Position numbers and translations under genes: made by a program. This document shows, piece after piece, positions 1-6,343 of a stretch of DNA of 9,985 nucleotides; position 1 is the stretch's first letter, and the number at the start of each line of letters is the position of its first letter. A model generated the notes under the pieces. The model was given only the letters and a program-made list of their open reading frames with translations. It did not search any database and was not told the origin of the DNA. Origin of the DNA: Clostridiaceae bacterium UBA4839 (GTDB taxonomy: Bacteria > Bacillota > Clostridia > Clostridiales > Caloramatoraceae); contig DHEX01000038.1 of assembly GCA_002400085.1 (NCBI GenBank), positions 27,290-37,274 on the forward strand. The letters are read 5' to 3'.

Positions 1-1
1 G

Positions 2-43
2 CAAAGTATTACGGCTGCTATGCTATCGGATAAAAACCTATAA
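2..43 (+). other. Possible 3' end of an upstream gene (13 codons, unidentified)
   Basis: Frame 2 is open from the left edge and would end in TAA at 41-43, giving a short tail that ends in LSDKNL. The other two plus frames are also open at the edge: one closes at 31-33 and the other at about 60-62. The choice of frame is therefore not secure and the tail is too short to recognise. An upstream plus-strand gene is plausible because a weak terminator-like hairpin follows at about 104-139. No function can be assigned. Confidence 0.2.
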
Positions 44-103
44 TATACTAAAAAGTGCATAATTATATATCAAATAATGATTAAAAATTTCCGAAAATGT
101 TAT

Positions 104-139
104 AAAAGGAAGCAATATGGCTGTTAGGCTTTATTTTTT
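104..139 (+). terminator. Weak terminator-like hairpin
   Basis: An imperfect stem pairs 104-113 (AAAAGGAAGC) with 128-137 (GCTTTATTTT). It has one G-A mismatch and one G-T wobble, a 14-nt loop, and a T-run at 134-139 that partly belongs to the stem. It could end a transcript entering from the left edge. The stem is weak and A/T-dominated, so this is tentative. Confidence 0.3.
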
Positions 140-193
140 GCACTAAACTTAATATTTACATGAATAAAGTCTTAATTTTACCATAAAACATTA

Positions 194-223
194 TTGACAG
201 AATTTACTTAATAGTAGTAATAT
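194..223 (+). promoter_or_regulatory. Sigma-A promoter of the sugar-uptake operon
   Basis: A perfect -35 box TTGACA (194-199) is followed after 18 nt by TAATAT (218-223), a 4/6 match to TATAAT. Transcription would start near 230, giving a leader of about 44 nt before the ATG at 274. This is the only good promoter I see before the binding-protein gene. An inverted repeat and a cre-like palindrome overlap or flank it, so it is probably tightly regulated. Confidence 0.65.
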
Positions 224-230
224 TAAGTTA
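204..230. promoter_or_regulatory. Inverted repeat over the promoter, probable operator
   Basis: ACTTAATA (206-213) and TATTAAGT (221-228) form a perfect 8-bp inverted repeat with a 7-nt centre. Allowing one mismatch, the arms extend to 10 bp (204-213 and 221-230). The repeat spans the -35/-10 spacer and the -10 box, a classic place for a repressor or for an activator that remodels the promoter. A further copy of the half-site lies at 147-154. The binding protein is unknown and is not encoded in this window. Confidence 0.5.
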
Positions 231-231
231 C

Positions 232-247
232 AGGTAAGCGATTTCCT
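232..247. promoter_or_regulatory. cre-like / LacI-family operator palindrome
   Basis: The 16-mer AGGTAAGCGATTTCCT is an imperfect palindrome (12 of 16 positions symmetric) centred on CG. Its inner part fits the CcpA site core GNAARCGNWWWC exactly; only the outer T and A of the usual TG...CA are replaced by G and C. It lies just after the predicted transcription start, where CcpA or a local LacI-type repressor would block transcription. I infer catabolite control or substrate-specific repression. The sequence cannot say which, since both protein classes bind CG-centred palindromes. Confidence 0.5.
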
Positions 248-273
248 AATTAATATTTAAGGAGGTTCTTTAA

Positions 274-1566
274 ATGAAAGGTAAAAAATTTTTTTCAATG
301 GTATTATGCTTTATCTTAGCACTATCACTTTTTAGTGGCTGTGGAAAAAAGGAAGACGAAACTGCAAGCCAGGGGCAAAAAAAAGAAGAGGAACCTGTTA
401 AGATTGTTTATGCAAGAGGGAAGGACACTACAGGTGCAAATCAAAAGATAGTTGAAAAATTTAATGAACTACATAAGGGAAAAATTGAGGTTGAATATGT
501 AGAAATGCCATCTGATACAGGTCAATCTCATGATCAGTATGTTACAGTATTTCAAGCAAAAGGAACAGACTATGATGTTTTTGATGCTGATGTTATTTGG
601 CCGGCAGAATTTGCTCAGGCCGGATATGTACTTCCGCTTGATAAGTTTGTTGAAAGAGATGGAATTAATTTAAAAGATTATATGGATGGGCCAATAAAAT
701 CACTCACATTTAAAGGGCAGCTTTGGGGAATGCCAAAGTTTATAGATGCAGGAATGTTATTTTATAGAAAAGATATTATAGATAAAGCCCCAGAAACATG
801 GGAAGATTTATACAACGCAGCAGCTGCAACCAAGGGTAAGACTGAGTTTGGATATGTAGGACAAGCAAAGCAGTATGAAGGGCTTGTATGCAATGCTAAT
901 GAATTTATTTCAGCCTATGGCGGACAGGTTGTAGACGGAGATGGAAATATTACAATTGATTCAGATGGAACAAGAAAAGGACTTGAAATGATGAAGAAGA
1001 TATTCACTTCAAAATTTGTTCCAAATAACATAACAACTTTTACAGAGCCAGAATCATGCACAGCATTCATTGAGGGGAAATCAGCATTTATAAGAAATTG
1101 GCCATATCAATGGGCAATGGCACAAGATGCTTCTCAGTCAAAGATTGTTGATAAGGCAGCAGTTGCACCTCTTCCAAAGGGGAGTGTAAGAGCTTCTGCA
1201 ACACTTGGCGGCTGGGTTACAATGATTAACAAGTATTCAAAGCATCCTGAAGAAGCTTGGGAGTTTGTAAAATTTATGTGTGGACCAGAAGGACAAAAGA
1301 TTACTGCAACTGTAGGAGGAAGTGCTCCTACACTGACTTCATTATATGAAGATGAAGAAGTTAAGAAAAACCCATTGTTTGCTGATAAAAACTTTGTGGC
1401 AGGACTTTCAGCAGCAGTGCCAAGACCAGTATCACCAATTTATCCAAAGCTTTCAAATATAATGCAAGAAGAAATATCAAAATATTTATTAGGACAGCAG
1501 GATGTTAATGCAACAGTTAAGAATATGGATTCGAGAATGAAACAAGCAGTTAATGAAGCTAAATAG
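274..1566 (+). CDS. ABC transporter sugar-binding lipoprotein (family 1 solute-binding protein)
   Basis: This is the extracellular, membrane-anchored substrate-binding subunit of a sugar importer, 430 aa and of normal length for the family. Residues 1-22 are a lipoprotein signal: a KGKK basic start, a hydrophobic core, then LFSGC, with Cys23 as the lipidated residue. A charged linker (24-40) follows. The mature part looks like the MalE/UgpB fold: the first lobe contains FNELHKGKIEVEYVEMPSD, an aromatic-rich DVIWPAEFAQAGYVLPLD stretch (101-123) and GMPKFIDAGMLFYRKD (152-167). Later come GKSAFIRNWPYQWA (268-281) and LGGWVTMINKYS (311-322), typical of this group. The pattern is closest to trehalose/maltose-type binding proteins, but ligand choice cannot be read from sequence. 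The ATG has a strong AAGGAGG 8 nt upstream. It is the first gene of the operon with the two permeases and the GH65 phosphorylase, which argues for an alpha-glucoside disaccharide as ligand. Confidence 0.93.
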   Translation: MKGKKFFSMVLCFILALSLFSGCGKKEDETASQGQKKEEEPVKIVYARGKDTTGANQKIVEKFNELHKGKIEVEYVEMPSDTGQSHDQYVTVFQAKGTDYDVFDADVIWPAEFAQAGYVLPLDKFVERDGINLKDYMDGPIKSLTFKGQLWGMPKFIDAGMLFYRKDIIDKAPETWEDLYNAAAATKGKTEFGYVGQAKQYEGLVCNANEFISAYGGQVVDGDGNITIDSDGTRKGLEMMKKIFTSKFVPNNITTFTEPESCTAFIEGKSAFIRNWPYQWAMAQDASQSKIVDKAAVAPLPKGSVRASATLGGWVTMINKYSKHPEEAWEFVKFMCGPEGQKITATVGGSAPTLTSLYEDEEVKKNPLFADKNFVAGLSAAVPRPVSPIYPKLSNIMQEEISKYLLGQQDVNATVKNMDSRMKQAVNEAK

Positions 1567-1580
1567 CATTGGATCTTAAA

Positions 1581-1617
1581 TTTAGGGCCATTAAGTATTT
1601 TGCTTAATGGCTCTAAA
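1581..1617 (+). other. Intercistronic hairpin between binding-protein and permease genes
   Basis: Positions 1581-1595 pair with 1603-1617 over 15 bp, with one G-T wobble and a 7-nt loop. No T-run follows; the next bases are CATATGGGGG, leading into the ribosome binding site of the permease. It is therefore not a standard terminator. It more likely stabilises the upstream message or slows transcription and decay so that the binding protein is made in excess over the permeases, as is known for other binding-protein operons. This role is inferred. Confidence 0.7.
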
Positions 1618-1622
1618 CATAT

Positions 1623-1630
1623 GGGGGTGG
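1623..1630 (+). promoter_or_regulatory. Ribosome binding site that fixes the permease start
   Basis: GGGGGTGG can pair with the anti-Shine-Dalgarno end (GGAGGTG-like, with one G-U wobble) and lies 5 nt before the ATG at 1636. Upstream in-frame alternatives, TTG at 1600 and ATG at 1621, have no such site. The TTG lies in the hairpin loop. Confidence 0.6.
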
Positions 1631-1635
1631 TAAAT

Positions 1636-2973
1636 ATGAAAGCAGAATTGGAGGTTAAAAATGAGGTAAAATATAAAAATAAAAAGAAAAATACTTTAAG
1701 TGAACAGAGAAGGGCTTATCTTATGATTGCACCTTCAATTATCATTATTGTAGTAGTTGCGCTTTATCCGGTATTTAAATCCTTCTGGTACAGTCTTTTT
1801 GATCTTCGTTTAAATCATCCAACAAAAGATTCTACTCATCTTAATTATAAAATTGATCTTGAAAGATATTTTAATAACTATGACCTTGTATCAGGAGCTT
1901 TAAAAAGGGCAGTTAGTGAAACTACAGGCGAAACTAAGGATAAAGTAATGGAAGCAAATAAGAAGTTTTTAGATATAAGCAATACTATTTTAAGTGAAAA
2001 AGAGGTAGCAAGCAAAGAAAAGAAAGTAAGAGAAATAGTATTTAAATTTCAACCTGTAGAAAATGACAAACTAAAATTTGCAAAAATTAGTAAGTCAACT
2101 GCAGAGAATGCTATTCAAACTTATAGTGATATTATGAATAGCCTATCCTCTTTAACTATAGAGGGGGATGGGAAAAAAGATATTGAGAAGGCGGCAGGGC
2201 TTTCGGAAGAGCTTAGGGATTCTATTATAAAACCTAATTTTGTAGGATTTGGCAACTATAAATATTATGCTAAGGATAAGAGTTTTTGGTCTTCTTTAGG
2301 AAACACCTTTTATTTTACGCTTATTTCTGTTGCTATTGAGCTTACTCTTGGAATTCTTGTTGCTATGATAATGAATAAAACATTTAAAGGAAGAGGGGTT
2401 GTTAGAGCAGCAATTCTAATTCCATGGGCAATACCTACAGTTGTATCTGCTAAGATGTGGAAGTTTCTCCTTGATGGACAGTTTGGAATTGTAGCTCATT
2501 TACTCCAGAAGTTTCATTTAGTAAATGATGCAGGCTGGTTTTTATCCACTCATTCTGGGGCTGCATTTTCAATAATATCTATAGATGTATGGAAGACTAC
2601 ACCATATATGGCACTTATGCTTCTTGCAGGACTTCAAAGTATAGATACTACACTTTATGAAGCTTCAGCGGTTGATGGGGCAACAAAACCCCAGCAATTT
2701 TTCAAAATTACTCTTCCACTTTTAAAACCAACTATTTTGGTTTCTCTTTTGTTTAGAACTCTTGATGCTTTTAGAATGTTTGATTTAGTATTTGTTCTTA
2801 CAGGTGGAGGGAAAGGTACAGAAACTATTTCAACTTATGCATATAAAACAATGTTTGCACAAATGGAATTTGGAAGAGGTTCAACTTTATCAGTTATTGT
2901 ATTTATTTGTGTGGCTTTAATCAGCATAGCGTACATCAAAATTCTTGATACAGATATAACGGGAAAGCGTTAG
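1636..2973 (+). CDS. Sugar ABC transporter permease, MalF type, with a large extracellular insertion
   Basis: This is an inner-membrane channel subunit (binding-protein-dependent transport inner-membrane family), 445 aa from the preferred ATG. Usual six-helix relatives are around 300 aa. A lysine-rich cytoplasmic start (about 1-27) leads into the first membrane segment (about 28-50, APSIIIIVVVALYPVF). The family's YSLFDL motif follows, then an unusual charged segment (about 60-198) rich in Lys and Glu with helix-prone stretches. The normal pattern resumes at PNFVGFGNYKYY (200-211). Five further membrane segments follow from about residue 222. The EAA loop that docks the ATPase is YEASAVDGATKPQQFFKITLPL (341-362), with the conserved Gly at 348. 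The insertion sits between the first and second core helices, outside the cell, where E. coli MalF carries its P2 domain. The stop overlaps the ribosome binding site of the next permease. No ATPase gene is adjacent. Confidence 0.92.
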   Translation: MKAELEVKNEVKYKNKKKNTLSEQRRAYLMIAPSIIIIVVVALYPVFKSFWYSLFDLRLNHPTKDSTHLNYKIDLERYFNNYDLVSGALKRAVSETTGETKDKVMEANKKFLDISNTILSEKEVASKEKKVREIVFKFQPVENDKLKFAKISKSTAENAIQTYSDIMNSLSSLTIEGDGKKDIEKAAGLSEELRDSIIKPNFVGFGNYKYYAKDKSFWSSLGNTFYFTLISVAIELTLGILVAMIMNKTFKGRGVVRAAILIPWAIPTVVSAKMWKFLLDGQFGIVAHLLQKFHLVNDAGWFLSTHSGAAFSIISIDVWKTTPYMALMLLAGLQSIDTTLYEASAVDGATKPQQFFKITLPLLKPTILVSLLFRTLDAFRMFDLVFVLTGGGKGTETISTYAYKTMFAQMEFGRGSTLSVIVFICVALISIAYIKILDTDITGKR

Positions 2974-2984
2974 GAGGTAAGTAA

Positions 2985-3809
2985 ATGGAGAATAAAAAAT
3001 CGCAAATAGGTTTTTATATATTTATAGCTATATATCTAATTATAATAATTTTTCCATTTTATTGGGAGATAGTAACTTCAATTAAAACTCCTGATGAAAT
3101 ATTTAGTTCTTTTAGATTTTGGCCAAAGCAAATTACGGCAGATTCATACGTCCGTGTATTTACCCAAAGGCCTTTTGGGATTTTTTTAAAAAACAGTTTT
3201 GTAATAGCTGCTCTTACAACTTTAGTTGCAATAGTATTTGGTTCTATAGCAGCTTATGCTATTGCAAGATTAAAATTTAAAGGCAAATCTATAGTTTTAG
3301 GCCTCGTACTTGCGGTATCAATGTTTCCGCAGATTGCTACATTATCACCAATTTACATGTTTATGAGAAAAGCAGGGCTTAGAGATACTTATGCTGGTCT
3401 TATAATTCCATATACAGCTTTTGCTCTTCCTCTTGCTATATGGAATTTAACTACTTTTTTTAAAGAGATTCCTTTTGAACTTGAGGAAGCAGCTAAAATA
3501 GATGGGGCATCTCCATTTCAAGCATTTAGTAAGGTAATACTTCCCCTTACTGCCCCTGGAACTTTTACAACTGCAATACTTGTTTTTATAGGTGCATGGA
3601 ATGAATATTTATTTGCTTTAACTATAAATACAAAGGATATAAGAAAAACAGTTCCTGTTGCAATTTCAATGTTTGAAGGACAGTATACTATCCCATGGGG
3701 AGAAGTAGCTGCAGCTACTGTAGTTGTTACAGTGCCGCTTATTATAATGGTTTTAATATTTCAAAAGAGAATTGTATCAGGTCTTACATCAGGTGCTGTA
3801 AAAGGTTAA
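2985..3809 (+). CDS. Sugar ABC transporter permease, MalG type
   Basis: This is the second channel subunit, 274 aa, normal length, pairing with the upstream MalF-like protein. The N-terminal membrane helix (about 9-30, FYIFIAIYLIIIIFPFYWEI) is followed by SIKTPDEIF and the FWPKQITADSYVRVF segment typical of MalG-like proteins. Five further hydrophobic segments follow from about residue 70. The EAA loop ELEEAAKIDGASPFQAFSKVILPL (165-188, Glu168-Ala-Ala and Gly174) contacts the ATPase. The end, IFQKRIVSGLTSGAVKG, matches the family's conserved C-terminus, in which the tail reaches the ATPase dimer. The gene starts 11 nt after the previous stop. Its AGGAGGT (2972-2978) includes the last two bases of that stop, indicating tight co-transcription and balanced expression of the permease pair. 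Confidence 0.94.
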   Translation: MENKKSQIGFYIFIAIYLIIIIFPFYWEIVTSIKTPDEIFSSFRFWPKQITADSYVRVFTQRPFGIFLKNSFVIAALTTLVAIVFGSIAAYAIARLKFKGKSIVLGLVLAVSMFPQIATLSPIYMFMRKAGLRDTYAGLIIPYTAFALPLAIWNLTTFFKEIPFELEEAAKIDGASPFQAFSKVILPLTAPGTFTTAILVFIGAWNEYLFALTINTKDIRKTVPVAISMFEGQYTIPWGEVAAATVVVTVPLIIMVLIFQKRIVSGLTSGAVKG

Positions 3810-3857
3810 TAAAATAAAGATCCAAATTCAATTTTTTATTATAAAGGGGAATTCAAT

Positions 3858-6185
3858 ATGAGAGCAAAAGATATATATCCTATAAATTCATGGGAAATAG
3901 TTGAAAATAATTTTGATACTAGTACTAACAGTGTGAACGAAACAGTTTTTTCACTTGGTAATGGATATATAGGAATGAGGGGAAGTTTTGAAGAGGGATA
4001 TAATGGTCCCTTAAATACATCCTTTGATGGGACGTATATTAATGGATTCTTTGAAAAAGAGCCTATAACTTATGGAGAAATTGCTTATGGGTATGCAAAA
4101 TATAATGAAATCATGCTTAATGTAACAAATGGAAAGATAATAAAGCTTTATATTTGTGGTGAAGAGTTTAGCCTTTTTAGTGGAACACTCCATGATTATA
4201 AAAGAACTCTTGATATGAAAAATGGGATACTAAAAAGAGAAATGGTTTGGGAAAGCTGCAGCGGGAAAAAAATAATGATCAGTATTATTAGACTAGTTTC
4301 CTTAGTAAATAAAAATATTGCTGCTATTGATTATGAAGTTACTCCTTTAAATTTTGATGGGGAAATAAAAATAGTATCGTCTCTTGATGGGGATGTAAAA
4401 AATTTAGAAGAAAGTAAAGATCCAAGAATAGGAGCTGCACTTAAAGGAAATATTTTAGATGTTTTAGATAAAGAATGCAGCGGAAGCTTTGGGCTGGTTT
4501 TCCAAAGAACAAAAGGTACAGAATTTTATCTCATGTGTGGAATGGAAAACCAGCTGAAGGTTAGTAATTCATACAGTTTAAAAAATATTATTGAAGAAAA
4601 AAGGGTAAGTGTTGAGTATACTATAGATGCTAAAAAGAATGAAAAAATAGTTTTAAACAAATATATAAGCTATTTTACTTCTAAAGAATATCCACCTTAT
4701 AAGGAATTAAGGAAAGTGACTGAAGAATCTCTAATAAAAGCAAAGGATGTCGGATTTGAAAGTTTGCTTAATGAACAGTACAAGTTTCTATATGAATTTT
4801 GGGAAAACAGTGATGTTGAAATAGATGGGGATGAAGAAATACTTCAGGGCATGAGATTTAATATTTTTCACCTTCTTCAATCATGCGGAAGAGATGGATT
4901 AACAAGTATTTCTGCCAAAGGTCTTACAGGAGAAGGATATGGTGGACATTATTTTTGGGATACGGAGATATTTATTTTTCCATTTTTTCTTTATACTAAT
5001 CCTGATATAGGTAAAAGCCTTTTAATGTATAGATACAATACTTTAGATAAGGCAAGGGAAAGGGCAAGAGAAATGTCTCATAAAAAAGGAGCTCTTTTCC
5101 CATGGAGGACTATAGATGGAGAAGAATGTTCTGCCTATTATCCTGCAGGAACAGCACAGTATCATATAAATGCAGATATTGCATATGCTATAAAAAAATA
5201 TGTGGAATGTACAGATGATATAGATTTTCTTATTAAATATGGAGCTGAAATGATTTTTGAAACTGTTAGGGTATGGATGGATATTGGCTTTTTTAATCCT
5301 AATTTGGATAATAAATTTTGCATAAATGGGGTAACTGGCCCTGATGAATATACAGCTATTGTGAATAACAATTTATATACTAACTCAATGGCAAGAATGC
5401 ATTTAAAATTTGCTTTTGAAGTTTATGAATTTTTAAATAAGAAGTATAGAAGCCAGCTTGAAGAAATTTGCTCAAATATAAGCCTTAGCTTTAATGAAGT
5501 ACTTATGTGGGAAAAAGCTTATAAAAATATGTATATTCCTTATGAAGACAAGTTAAAAATGCATCCACAGGACGATAGCTTTTTTAATAAAAAACCGTGG
5601 AATTTTAAGGAAACACCAAGGGAGAATTATCCTCTTTTGCTTCATTATCATCCCCTTGTTATATATAGGCACCAAGTATTAAAGCAGGCAGATGTTCTTT
5701 TAGCAGAATTTTTATTATGGAATGAATTTGATAATGAAGATATAAAAAGAGATTTTGATTATTATGAAAAGATTACAACCCATGACTCCTCTTTATCATC
5801 CTGTATTCACAGTATAATGTCTTGTTATATAGGGTATTATGATAAGGCGTATGATTATTTTTTAAGGACAGCAAGAATGGATCTTGATAATTTGCAAGGA
5901 AATTCAGATTACGGAGCACATATGGCTTGTATGGGTGGAACATGGATGTGCCTAATTTTTGGCTTCGGGGGATTAAGGACGGATAAGAAAATTATAAAAT
6001 TTAATCCTTATCTACCTAATGGTTGGAAATCCTATTCTTTTAAAATAAAATTTGGAGACTGTAAAATTAAAATTGCTGTTTATAAAAAATATACTGAATA
6101 TGAGCTGCTAAATGGGGAGAAATTAACATTTTATCATAAAGATAAAAAAGTTACCCTTAAAAAAGGTGAAAAGGTTAAAATTTAA
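3858..6185 (+). CDS. GH65 inverting alpha-glucoside phosphorylase (maltose/trehalose/kojibiose/nigerose class)
   Basis: This is a cytoplasmic enzyme that, in this family, cleaves an alpha-linked glucose disaccharide with phosphate, releasing beta-glucose-1-phosphate and the second sugar. It is 775 aa, full length for GH65. There is no signal peptide. The N-terminal beta-sandwich domain (about 1-270) starts with the family pattern GNGYIGMRGSFEEG (35-47). A linker leads to the (alpha/alpha)6 barrel, with GEGYGGHYFWDTEIF (358-372), PWRTIDGEECSAYYPAGTAQYHINAD (415-440) and GVTGPDEYTAIVNNNLYTN (491-509). Glu497 in GPDEY is the expected general acid. RHQVLKQADVLL (604-615) and HDSSLS (642-647) lie where characterised members bind substrate and phosphate. 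A small C-terminal beta domain closes the protein (about 705-775). The start has AGGGGA 7 nt upstream. It is last in the importer operon, 48 nt after the MalG-like gene, so it likely acts on the imported sugar. The exact disaccharide cannot be told. No beta-phosphoglucomutase gene is in view. Confidence 0.92.
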   Translation: MRAKDIYPINSWEIVENNFDTSTNSVNETVFSLGNGYIGMRGSFEEGYNGPLNTSFDGTYINGFFEKEPITYGEIAYGYAKYNEIMLNVTNGKIIKLYICGEEFSLFSGTLHDYKRTLDMKNGILKREMVWESCSGKKIMISIIRLVSLVNKNIAAIDYEVTPLNFDGEIKIVSSLDGDVKNLEESKDPRIGAALKGNILDVLDKECSGSFGLVFQRTKGTEFYLMCGMENQLKVSNSYSLKNIIEEKRVSVEYTIDAKKNEKIVLNKYISYFTSKEYPPYKELRKVTEESLIKAKDVGFESLLNEQYKFLYEFWENSDVEIDGDEEILQGMRFNIFHLLQSCGRDGLTSISAKGLTGEGYGGHYFWDTEIFIFPFFLYTNPDIGKSLLMYRYNTLDKARERAREMSHKKGALFPWRTIDGEECSAYYPAGTAQYHINADIAYAIKKYVECTDDIDFLIKYGAEMIFETVRVWMDIGFFNPNLDNKFCINGVTGPDEYTAIVNNNLYTNSMARMHLKFAFEVYEFLNKKYRSQLEEICSNISLSFNEVLMWEKAYKNMYIPYEDKLKMHPQDDSFFNKKPWNFKETPRENYPLLLHYHPLVIYRHQVLKQADVLLAEFLLWNEFDNEDIKRDFDYYEKITTHDSSLSSCIHSIMSCYIGYYDKAYDYFLRTARMDLDNLQGNSDYGAHMACMGGTWMCLIFGFGGLRTDKKIIKFNPYLPNGWKSYSFKIKFGDCKIKIAVYKKYTEYELLNGEKLTFYHKDKKVTLKKGEKVKI

Positions 6186-6210
6186 TCTAACATACAAGAA
6201 GCTTTTACTA

Positions 6211-6254
6211 AATAAAAAAAGTTAACAAAGGATGCGTACATCTTTTGTTAACTT
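6211..6254 (-). terminator. Intrinsic terminator between convergent genes, T-run on the murC side
   Basis: Positions 6219-6234 pair with 6239-6254 over 16 bp, with one G-T wobble and a CGTA loop. Read on the minus strand, the stem is followed by a T-run (complement of the A-run at 6211-6218), as expected of an intrinsic terminator about 90 nt after murC. On the plus strand the stem is followed by AATGGGC, so termination of the sugar operon here should be weaker. Confidence 0.75.
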
Positions 6255-6309
6255 AATGGGCATCTTAAATTTTTTTAAAATATCTCCTAAATTTAGATTA
6301 TCCTGCAGC

Positions 6310-6329
6310 GGAACGGTCAAGATCGTTCC
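6310..6329. repeat. Short inverted repeat in the convergent spacer
   Basis: GGAACGGT (6310-6317) pairs with ATCGTTCC (6322-6329), 8 bp with one wobble and a CAAG loop. It lies 15 nt beyond the murC stop and has no T-run on either strand. It may protect the 3' end of either message. The remaining spacer (6255-6309) is AT-rich, with no other structure I can support. Confidence 0.4.
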
Positions 6330-6343
6330 CTACATTCAGATGT

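Noticed and set aside
1..60. Minus-strand frame open from an ATG at 60-58 to the left edge, possibly a divergent regulator gene
   Set aside because: No ribosome binding site precedes the ATG, the 20 visible residues do not resemble a helix-turn-helix start, and the stretch is too short to call.
1600..1635. Upstream in-frame TTG (1600) or ATG (1621) as start of the MalF-like permease
   Set aside because: The TTG lies in the loop of the hairpin and neither has a Shine-Dalgarno site. The ATG at 1636 has one at the right distance, and the family N-terminus fits it.
3810..3857. Possible separate promoter or terminator before the GH65 gene
   Set aside because: The 48-nt gap has an AT-rich stretch, but no paired -35/-10 boxes and no convincing hairpin, so the gene is treated as part of the operon.
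4011..4193. Open frames opposite the GH65 gene (here and at 5162-5371)
   Set aside because: They lack ribosome binding sites and family motifs and lie opposite well-conserved enzyme sequence, so they are shadows.
6215..6262. Possible 13-codon minus-strand peptide (MPIKLTKDVRILC) running through the terminator
   Set aside because: The nearest AGGAG is about 17 nt away and the codons simply read through the terminator stem, so there is no evidence of translation.
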